A stretch of DNA of 26,750 nucleotides, taken from the IMG/VR virus record IMGVR_UViG_3300001450_000008, positions 1 to 26,750 of that record; one strand, given 5' to 3'. Within the stretch, counting starts at the first letter, position 1; every line of letters begins with the position of its first letter. Made by a program: the position numbers and the translations under genes. This document shows, piece by piece, positions 8,901 through 15,700 of this stretch. Under the pieces are notes generated by a model, which did no database searches, was not told where the DNA came from, and was given only the letters and a program-made list of their open reading frames with translations. This DNA is from a virus.

Positions 8901-11745
8901 TTCAGTCGCAAGTGCAGTAACAACTGACACGACAATAACAGTTCCGACTGGTGGCACTTGGTATTTCAAGTCAGAAGCAATTAACAATGTTGGCACTGCC
9001 AATCAAGGCAGTTCCGTAAGCATAGCCACACCGTCAGTACCGACTGCTTCAGGTGTGACACTTTCAATTCCTAGTCCTGATCCAAGTCCACTTGACATAG
9101 TTGCAGTATTCACAGCACCAAGTTCTGACGGTGGTTCTTCTGTAACTGGATATAACCTACTCAGTTCGCCTGATGATGTTATTTACAACTATGTCGCACA
9201 GGCAGTAACGGCTGACCAAACAATAACAGTTGACAGTACAGGCACTTGGTATTTCAAATCACAGGCACTTAACAATGTTGGCAACGGAACTTTAAGCAGT
9301 GCAGTTTCAATTACAACTGCAACCGTACCTGACGCACCAAGTATAACTTTGGCAATTAATGATCCTAACCCTAGTCCACTTCAGGTGACAACAACGTTTG
9401 TGACACCGACAAACAACGGTGGTTCTTCGGTAACTGGATTTAACTTGTATCATTCATCTGACGGCACACTTTACAGTTCAGTGATCAATGCGACAAATTC
9501 TGACTTTAACTATTCAGTAGGCAGTTCGGGCACTCACTACTTTAAGGCTGAAGCAATATCCAACGCTGGTACAAGTAACAACAGTACGGCAGTTACTATC
9601 GCAACACCTAACGCACCTGACGCTTCAAGCGTAACTTTGGCAATTAACAATCCTAACACAAATCCGTTTGATGTTACTGCAACATTCGTAGCACCAAGTT
9701 CTGACGGTGGTTCTTCTGTAACTGGATATAACTTGTTTACCTCACCTGATGATACGACATACACGCCAGTCGCAGAAGCAGTTACGGCTGACCAGTCAGT
9801 AACACTTGCAAGTGCTGGAACTTGGTATTTCAAATCACAAGCACTTAACAATGTTGGCAACGGAACTTTAAGCAGTGCAGTCACTATCGCAACACCGACT
9901 GTACCTGACGCACCAAGTATAACTTTGGCTACAAACAATCCTAACACAAATCCGTTTGACATTACTGCAACATTCGTAGCACCAGCAAACAACGGTGGGT
10001 CTGCTTTGATAGACTATAACTTACAATATTCCAGTGACGATTCTCTCTACGTTTCACTTATCAATGGCACAACTATTCCATACACCCATACAGTTTCGGG
10101 AGCTGGCACACACTACTTTAAGGCTGAGGTGACAAACAATGTCGGTACAAGTCTGTTATCCTCATCATACAGTACAGCAACACCGACTGTGCCAAGTGCA
10201 CCAACTAACGCAAACGTGGTTATATCAAGCATTGACAGTGCACCTTATGGCACGACTGTAACATGGTCAGCACCAACAAGTGACGGTGGCTCATCATTGA
10301 TCAACTATAAAATTTACAGACAGACTGGCACTGGTGCTTTCAGTTTGGTCGGAACTACAACACAGTCGGTGCTGACTCTCAGTGACACAGTTCCAAGTGC
10401 ATTGAACCAAAGTTATACTTACAAGATAACTGCATTAAATAATGTAGGCGAGTCAACTGCTTTCGTTACAACTACAATTACGACTGGTGACGTACCAAGT
10501 GCACCGACACTATCTGGAACTGCTGGAACCACTTCACTGTCTTGGAACGTACCAAACAGTGACGCAACTGTAACTGGCTACAAAGTTTATCGTGATGGCA
10601 GTTTAATGACAACCGTAACTGGAACTTCACACTCTGACTTTCAAACACTGACATTCGGTAATGCCTATGTCTATACTCTCAAAGCAGTTTCAATATTTGG
10701 TGACAGTGTTTTGTCTAACACGTTTACGACAACACCTGAAACTGAAATTACTGGAATGATTGCACAGGGCGTTACTGGAACTGGTGTAGTAATTGACTGG
10801 GACGAACCAGCATATTATCAGGGACAGGTTACAAACTATGAAGTTTATTATTCTGAGATAACTGCAAGTGTCAGCACACCTACTACCAGTGCTGGAACCA
10901 CAACCAATACTTATTCCAACTTTGCACCTCAACTGGATTACAATACAAGTTATATCTTTGGTGTAAAGGTTAATTCGCCACTAGGCAACTCTGGATTCAG
11001 CAACTATGTCACTGTCACAACAAGCATTGACAACAGTATCGTGGCATTTGATCCTACAACTGGTGGCATGGAATGGTTTGACATTGATTCAGTCAATGAC
11101 CAAACAGTCAATGTCATAGAGTTCCAAAGAGAAACACAGACAATATCAGTAAATGGAACTGCAACTGCCGTTGATACTTTGCAAGTAGCATACCCTTCAT
11201 GGTGGGACGACATGACTTGTGATGTGGATTACAAGTTTGCACAAAAGACAGACCAGTATGTAGAGGGAACTGACATGACCTCACAGGTAATGGCAAGTGA
11301 CGCAAACAAACAAGTCATAGGATTCAACTTCCAAGACGTTGACAACGAAGTAATTGAAATAGAATGTGCACCTCAGCAAAGTCAGCAAGATGATGGCGTA
11401 TCAGCAAAGTATGTTATGACACAAAATACACTTGGCACTTTGCAACAAGACGGAACATATTCAACTGGACTTCCTAACATTCCTCTAGTCACACAGGTAA
11501 CAAACTTTACGGCTGGTGAATACGGAACTGACGGTGACTTTGGTGCAATAGATATTGTCGGACTGTTTGTAATACTTGTTTCAATGGTCGGCTTTAACAG
11601 AGTGTCACCAATCGTAGGTGTATTAATATCTGCAAGTACGATATTCGCACTGTCATTCTTCGGACTGATAGCAATTCCAACTGTGATAATAGGTGTAATA
11701 GGATTAGTAATATTCTTAGCATGGGGAATTACAAGGAATAGATAA
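2998..11745 (+). CDS. Giant secreted, membrane-anchored lectin/FN3 surface protein (probable receptor-binding fibre)
   Basis: At 2915 residues this gene is about one third of the genome. A signal peptide (1-23, ending AFAQ) precedes a ~300-residue N-terminal domain. An FN3 domain seems to begin at ~511-565 (GGSSITGYNVYRS) and finish only at ~1678-1718 (TLVTTTSAST then YYFAVAGVNAIGEG), leaving ~1110 inserted residues. The insert holds three beta-sandwich, carbohydrate-binding-like modules (~578-738, ~757-911, ~1198-1357), another lectin-like module (~958-1160), and LamG-like pieces (~945, ~1375, a full LamG ~1427-1610, and a LamG end ~1652-1675). Ten tandem FN3 domains follow (~1727-2676), then a unique domain with SWWDDMTCDVDY and three membrane spans (~2851-2911) ending TRNR. 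Host attachment via glycans or S-layer is inferred. Confidence 0.85.
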   Translation: MRTEIAIISALALVLTMPVAFAQVVETQGQNYDLVEDYFIGEAIWNSHPERIMDNGWKNYALTNTGEKVIFNTNSVGSFVFDKNSCSYSIYENGYNGQQVIPSVSAVASYLDNGQWSNLPVNDEACTVKVTEYENGVFLTSTKVITEDITQDVFISYTGTTQNFYSNSTNANFNLVQFSNGTNQGYLNGETVTVNSVEVEKFVQELDLNIHKGFKETFKVWNDGDQPLGISQTIHSGDSITIGETVIDIAQLNGQSFDRQYIIDNEAEILAITDSVNYDFDTGIESLTNVNIIFEDNTYKVNMDYADGGFVGYLEIDPTFTATATTQQRIITSTTGNYDTNDCTMDGSEVPSYSSNAESKYNYMSHEGNGNGVCAMPMWEYDISSIPNDVVINDVDVVYDIVATSEISNLNGLDFITSDEQIGATSGTTLKTQFEEMVSNPTYLLETNLSTGTGLTAQLGTSANSDIQSSLSQGWFTIVTRMNPFDNHPNDSAMIQLNNVELQVTYAIAIAPTVAPTGLSTVTGIPLELDWTGIPTSGDGGSSITGYNVYRSLNEFAYQELPNSSGSDSQLTFTDNEFLIHGFETVSTPLTHTDQGWDGYLDWNNHKMAIYITANSELVGKQITEVSFWMKNSGSGGSADIVVYDDSNTIVADMGSVTASQLTSSYTKQTFNSDSVTLGADYKISINKITGSGSNFIKVAGSSADSYDGTNTYMSQTDVLNWNTNSEDLDFEILYSTIGLTDKSANSITVGTVAGGVLLAEQTQLDNDDQLNSNTIEDWGIVVGAGSPMVGEDIVQVDFYGKRYQLSGYNQMCEFEVLDSSDSAKYEHSFLCEDKFTTTAQWVSFDLATPTTISAGDRIVIHSEQGGATNYLNLWEATSDVDSGVHVAQGDHGAWNDDTGRDPAYKVYSANTVGTSTTGIIDTAIQNPNLAYTDSNLPDNTDDLTIGGWVKLDAPPALTFEDNFDSDNWTHGGANSVTSGLLDWGIRTNDKSTFDLGTVSDDKWVLQFKWTIDSITRTSITDFGWFGISDSTGGKGTSQDFVGFTYNPYNSYPYDLQLQNIDGTALSLGTGNSAGSAYSVAQGTWSNGDTYYYELVRDGTTLSLKVFSDEYVTQVGSTISKTIGSESGLRYLIQAGDNTRSDTQSGHMEGSIDLLKFYNGVTSSTGIPEFEPSKLLGLNDVTFNVGATTASVGSVTSTEQTTSNSDGTSSLGGSGGSNVKVGAKFNTGHDIIGKPISSITIKTATYGSPTGTAYLKIYDSSLNLIATSTNGLDVTTMNGDPQMSFIEHEFEFSPTVTFADGYIISYEGASASNNNEVNVQASNVGTDASNTEFGWYQSSWSWQSGRDMWLSYSFASPIISATGLTDNTSTAQHYAVTRDSSNLWTLYQNGASVATATDSTSLGANSGTVSLSPDGTINGATTGQTGKIGSSMSFDQSNDYIDSGSTQLLSSTISALTTNVWIKPDGSATTGGQYTFGISPNDGNTNNFFTTMVQAVGSGNGFFVTAGSNSNQCYSDGNAGTNWNTSDWFMVTMVFDGSQSGTDRLKMYVNGVEEGSVGGSCPSSVSYNSYLSIGRQGTSGQPYFGGQLDEGSIWETALSQSQITALYNSGSGTTNVPTTDLKAHFDFDDTGSTLTNEYNSVSDYTTNISGSLDEFFINSDALTSTEIDNIYDRGGKGTLVTTTSASTTDYDDSSVTGGNTYYFAVAGVNAIGEGVLSSYTSGLAGSPPSEPTSVATTISSPNSNPLDVTLSWSAPTNVGTGTLTGFEIYRDGTLHKTVGLVTSDTDTVPSVGTYVYSLKSLATHGNSGFSATSSIDTPTAPPAPNAPTLGITSPNPSPFDVTVSWSAQSNGGSAITSTEIFRSATETGTYSSVGTVSDLDFTDTVPSAGTWYYKIASTNLLGSSSQGTSANIATPTVPSSDSSTTLAIPDPNASPRGITVSLVAPSSDGGSTVTGYNIYSSDDNVTFNSVASAVTTDTTITVPTGGTWYFKSEAINNVGTANQGSSVSIATPSVPTASGVTLSIPSPDPSPLDIVAVFTAPSSDGGSSVTGYNLLSSPDDVIYNYVAQAVTADQTITVDSTGTWYFKSQALNNVGNGTLSSAVSITTATVPDAPSITLAINDPNPSPLQVTTTFVTPTNNGGSSVTGFNLYHSSDGTLYSSVINATNSDFNYSVGSSGTHYFKAEAISNAGTSNNSTAVTIATPNAPDASSVTLAINNPNTNPFDVTATFVAPSSDGGSSVTGYNLFTSPDDTTYTPVAEAVTADQSVTLASAGTWYFKSQALNNVGNGTLSSAVTIATPTVPDAPSITLATNNPNTNPFDITATFVAPANNGGSALIDYNLQYSSDDSLYVSLINGTTIPYTHTVSGAGTHYFKAEVTNNVGTSLLSSSYSTATPTVPSAPTNANVVISSIDSAPYGTTVTWSAPTSDGGSSLINYKIYRQTGTGAFSLVGTTTQSVLTLSDTVPSALNQSYTYKITALNNVGESTAFVTTTITTGDVPSAPTLSGTAGTTSLSWNVPNSDATVTGYKVYRDGSLMTTVTGTSHSDFQTLTFGNAYVYTLKAVSIFGDSVLSNTFTTTPETEITGMIAQGVTGTGVVIDWDEPAYYQGQVTNYEVYYSEITASVSTPTTSAGTTTNTYSNFAPQLDYNTSYIFGVKVNSPLGNSGFSNYVTVTTSIDNSIVAFDPTTGGMEWFDIDSVNDQTVNVIEFQRETQTISVNGTATAVDTLQVAYPSWWDDMTCDVDYKFAQKTDQYVEGTDMTSQVMASDANKQVIGFNFQDVDNEVIEIECAPQQSQQDDGVSAKYVMTQNTLGTLQQDGTYSTGLPNIPLVTQVTNFTAGEYGTDGDFGAIDIVGLFVILVSMVGFNRVSPIVGVLISASTIFALSFFGLIAIPTVIIGVIGLVIFLAWGITRNR
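8178..11025 (+). repeat. Tandem array of ten FN3-coding repeats
   Basis: Ten in-frame modules start near 8178, 8467, 8746, 9040, 9330, 9615, 9905, 10190, 10495 and 10745. The central ones have a period of about 288 nt (96 codons) and share the signature DGGSSVTGYN and the linker P(D/S)APS. Conservation at DNA level is strongest among repeats four to seven, which implies duplication or conversion inside the gene. Confidence 0.8.
9115..9928 (+). repeat. 576-bp spaced near-identical segments in the FN3 array
   Basis: Bases 9115-9156 and 9691-9732 are identical over 42 nt. Segments starting at 9244 and 9820 match over about 60 nt with one visible difference. Segments near 9327 and 9903 match again. 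All are offset by exactly 576 nt, two FN3 units, which points to a recent two-unit duplication or gene conversion. Confidence 0.75.
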
Positions 11746-12314
11746 TGGTATCTCAACCTATCGCTGTAATTTTAATTGCCTATATTGCTTCATTTTCTAT
11801 CTTAGGTGCACAGACTATACTCGGTGATCCTATCGGTGTGGACATGCAACGATATAACCCTGATACTGGAAAAATGGACGGTGGCTCGATGAGGGAAGCA
11901 ATTCAATCAATAAGTGATACTTTTGCAGGGTGTTATGACGCTACTGGTAATTTAATTGGGGGTTATTCTAATCAGACTTACACTGACGCTATGAGTTGTC
12001 AGTATGCCCCAACAAACTATCAACCGACACAATGGATTCAAGGTACTAATTCAACATTCTCACAACTGTCATTCCAAACTTCAGAAATGCAATTAACAAT
12101 GGCACAGGAAGTTTCAATTACAGATAACCCACTTACAAGTTCAGCCACTATGATTTACCAATTCTTCCAAGTCATAACTGGAACTTATGCGTTTAACTTA
12201 CTTTTACATTTGAGCATACCACCAGTATTTGTCGCTGGAATCTCAATGATATACGTCATACTAATATCAGTTTGGGCAATAGATACCATTAGAGGAAACA
12301 GAGCTGGTGACTGA
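11745..12314 (+). CDS. Membrane-anchored ectodomain protein coupled to the giant surface protein
   Basis: This encodes 189 residues. An N-terminal hydrophobic segment (about 4-22) acts as signal or anchor. A Tyr/Gln/Thr-rich ectodomain with two Cys follows. Two C-terminal spans (about 139-160 and 161-183) end in a basic tail (IRGNRAGD). The ATG overlaps the TAA of the giant gene (TAATG), so the proteins are probably made together and may form one envelope complex. The hydrophobic ends flanking a polar middle copy, in small, the layout of the giant protein. Family not recognised. Confidence 0.7.
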   Translation: MVSQPIAVILIAYIASFSILGAQTILGDPIGVDMQRYNPDTGKMDGGSMREAIQSISDTFAGCYDATGNLIGGYSNQTYTDAMSCQYAPTNYQPTQWIQGTNSTFSQLSFQTSEMQLTMAQEVSITDNPLTSSATMIYQFFQVITGTYAFNLLLHLSIPPVFVAGISMIYVILISVWAIDTIRGNRAGD

Positions 12315-12363
12315 TACTGAATACGAAGAAAGACCTGAATGGGCTTGGCTTGTTGAAGACTAA
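12307..12363 (+). CDS. Possible 18-residue acidic micro-protein
   Basis: GTG 12307 overlaps the TGA of the preceding gene and opens a frame for VTDTEYEERPEWAWLVED, stopping at 12361-12363, 2 nt before the end of the convergent minus-strand gene. The overlap is of the kind used throughout this genome, but a frame this short can arise by chance. Confidence 0.2.
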   Translation: MTDTEYEERPEWAWLVED

Positions 12364-12365
12364 TT

Positions 12366-12728
12366 TTATTCTCTAAACAATAACAACTGTAAAGTCTGCA
12401 TGATAAAGTGGAATGTCATTAGAATACCAAACATAAAGTTGACAGTTATCCAAATTGGATTGACTAGGTTTATTGTAAACACCTGATTAAGACTGGTGGC
12501 TGTGCCTTGTTCGACACCTGATGATACCACTTCGTATAACCCTACACTTTCCCCCATACCAGCCAGTAAAAATGCACAGACTATTGAAGGAATGAGATAC
12601 ATGGCACGTGTGAACGACTGTGATTTGGTCTGAGGTGCTTCACGAATAGTAGAAATGATCAGCATAAGCATACCTGAATAGGCAATAAAGGCGTAAACTG
12701 CAAACTCGATAATGCTAATATCTGCCAT
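12366..12728 (-). CDS. Three-span membrane protein on the opposite strand
   Basis: This encodes 120 residues with three hydrophobic helices at about 8-28, 43-62 and 92-116 and no signal cleavage motif. It is the only minus-strand gene within the structural region and lies convergent to the 11745 gene. An AT-rich ATTTATATAT box (12751-12760) is centred about 28 nt before its ATG, so the transcript is probably leaderless. Separate orientation suggests expression timing different from the virion genes. A holin-like, egress or superinfection role is conceivable but nothing in the sequence proves it. Confidence 0.65.
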   Translation of the reverse strand: MADISIIEFAVYAFIAYSGMLMLIISTIREAPQTKSQSFTRAMYLIPSIVCAFLLAGMGESVGLYEVVSSGVEQGTATSLNQVFTINLVNPIWITVNFMFGILMTFHFIMQTLQLLLFRE

Positions 12729-12750
12729 TCAAACTTTCAATGTCCTTCTG

Positions 12751-12772
12751 ATATATAAATAACATTAATTAA
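12751..12772. promoter_or_regulatory. Divergent promoter pair
   Basis: ATATATAAAT (12751-12760) lies about 28 nt before the minus-strand ATG at 12728. TTAATTAA (12765-12772) lies about 28 nt before the plus-strand ATG at 12796. The two TATA elements are side by side, so bound factors may compete. Confidence 0.5.
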
Positions 12773-12795
12773 CTTAGTATGCTTTGGTATAACCA

Positions 12796-15700
12796 ATGGC
12801 ACAGACGGCAAAAGAAAAAGAACTTGAAGCAAAGTTGGCTGAAGCCCAGACAGTTCAAGCAGGGGAAATTGCCAAAGTCCAGATTGAAGTTTATGAAGGT
12901 CAGACGTATGTAGCCAAAGACGCATACCAAGAAGCCAAGTCAAAAAGATCAAAGGCTAGATCAAAACTGCCTGAAGAAATTCCTGATGATCCTTATTACA
13001 AGGAAAGATTATTGGAAGCACAGTACATTAAGGCAAACATATCCAGTCCGTCAGAAAGACAGCAAGTTGATGATTATACTGATGAGATAAAGAAACAGCA
13101 AAAGGCAAAAGAAACTATTCATGTTTTAGACAGACAGATTCCAGAGTTATATTCAAGTGCAGTAGAAGAGTCAAAGTCAGTTGAGTCAAAAGTAGAAAAG
13201 GCTAGAGTCGCAGAAGAACAAAGACAGACAGATCTGATCACTGGATTTCAGACTCAGATAGTTGCAGAACAAAAAAGAGAAACCAAAAGATTAGACGACA
13301 TTCAAAAAGCCAAAGAAGCAAAGGCTTTGAAACTTGATCAAGAAGCAACGGCTAGAGAAGCAACATACAAAAATTTTATGAAAAATGTAAGTAGTGGAAC
13401 TAACAAACACCTCAGCAAACAAATTCACTATGCTCAGGTAGGTGGTGTCGGTCTTGCAAAAGGTGACATAATAATTGAAGTTGGCAATAGAGGTAAGACC
13501 AATGCGACATTCCACCAAAGCTATTATGAACGAATTGCAAAGTCATTTCAAAATCAAGGTTATACCAATATCACTTGGATAGAAGCAAGAAAGATTTCGG
13601 GTGCTGGTGCAACTTCTATGTCAGGAAAGGCAAGAGAACAAGTGATGAGAAAATATTTAGATCCGTCAGGAAAAATGGAATCTGATTATCAGGCTTCAAG
13701 GGCACAGGCAAAAAGAAATGTCGCAAGTGCTTACGGTTCTATGTCGGCACAGGAAAAGTTAACCAGCTCTGCTATGGCTTCAACCTTTGCCACTTCACCT
13801 GAAACTAAAAAAGCCGTACAACTTGAAGCACTGTCAGATATGACTGGTGGTCTGCTTGGTAAGAAAGAGTATCAGGTTACTGAAGATAAAATGACAGTGT
13901 ATGAAACTGATGAGTTATACAAAACAAGTGGTGGTACAATGGGAACTAGAAAAGATGTTACTGCACAGGTCATGCCAATCATTCAAAAACAAAGAGCAAT
14001 AGAATTGGCAAACAGACGACAACAAGAGTATGTCAAGGAACTTCGTGCTGGTAACATTGGAACTGCAAATGCTTTGTCAAGTCCACAGACGACACAAAGT
14101 TATACTGGAACCAGTACGGTCAATCTTGGAACCTTCCTGAAGGAACGTGGACTTGTTGCCAAGACTGCACCTGACTCTATGTTCAAGCCTGACTATTATG
14201 AGAAACTCACTGAAGCTAGAAAACAGACAACTGGTGATCTTAGAACTGCTTCACCTCAGTTTGTTGGAAAGTCAGACCAGCCGTACCAAATGAGTCGGGC
14301 TGACTCTAAGGAAATAAACCAAAGGAAGCTGGCACAGCAACGTATTGCAGTATTTGATCCAAAGCCTATCGACTCTTTTCTTGCAAAAGATTCGTCATAC
14401 GTTCCTTCAGTAGGAACTGTCACGTTAAAAAAGAATGAATTGTTGACAAAGAAAGAAACTGATGTTTGGGGGTTTGATCCTATCGCTAATCAAGTCAACA
14501 AAGATATGCAGACAACTTGGACTGTACCAATAAAAACCAAAAATGCAGAATATACGGCTGACTTTAAGACTAGGGAAGAAGCAGTTTTGTTTCAAAAAAG
14601 TCAGATACCAAAAGTATTTTCTGGAACTGATAATGAATGGTGGAACAAATACAACTATGCACCAGCAGTTGACTCAGGCGAGGTTATACACCCAAGTAAA
14701 ACTGAAACATGGTCTGATGATATAAGACTTGGTGCTGGATATGTTATCACACCGTCTTACAATATTCTTAAAACTGTTTACAACCTGACACAGCCTGAAG
14801 ACAAACAAGTCCCAATGTTGGCAACTGCCGAAGACAAGTTAATCGGTGGTACTATCACTGATGTTATGTCAGGTACACCGTTAAAAGGTACAGGGGTAAC
14901 TGGACTTGCTGACTATGTTGTAGAAAACCCGTTCAGAGCTGTGGCTGAAATACCAAGTGCCGTTGTCACAGGTGTCATGGGTGGCAAGGCAATAACTTAT
15001 GGAATCAAAGGTGCAAGTATTGGCGTAAGTGCAACTGCAAAACTTGGCAACAAAATAATTCAAAGTAACGCACCAACAATAGTCAAGGTTCCGACTATTG
15101 CCATGATGGGTGCTGGTCAAGCGATTCAGCGAACTGGTGCACAGGTGTCAGCAATTCCAAGCAGAATTGGAAGTTCCGTTTATACTTACGGTGATATTCC
15201 AAGAGGAACAAAATATGGTATGCCAGTATTTACAATACCACAACAGGTAGTGCGTCAGGGAATTGTAAAGCCATACGATACTGCGACAATGTTTCAGGGA
15301 AGTCGTGTCGGATTTGGTGCTAAGGCTAATTTCATTATGACACCTTCAGGCAGAATGTTTGTAAGACAGTCAACTGATATTGCTGGTGAGATAGGTGCAA
15401 AGCCAAAGTTCCTAAACAAACAAGTTGCCATGTTTGAAAATGAAAATGTTGTAGGATTTGCAACAAGAGGTAAGATGAAAACAACAAAATATGATATGCC
15501 AAAAGAAACCCCGTTCAAGTCTGATGTGTTTACACCAACTGATAAAACAAAACTAATTCCAAAAGAAGGACTGCCAAAAGAGAAAAAACCATTCCCTGAG
15601 TTATATGACAGTAAGGCAACTACAAGTGGAAAACCATTCCCTGAATTAGTCAAAGTTGAGGACATTGGTAAAACCAGTATTCCAAAACTTCAGACACCGA

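Noticed and set aside
4083-9992. Several minus-strand frames of 60-151 codons inside the giant gene
   Set aside because: They lie opposite a long, domain-rich plus-strand frame with its own signal peptide and anchor. They are antisense shadows created by its Thr/Ser/Ala-rich repeats.
8178-11025. CRISPR-like or satellite repeat array
   Set aside because: The repeats are in-frame protein modules of about 96 codons with diverged sequence, not short identical repeats with unique spacers.
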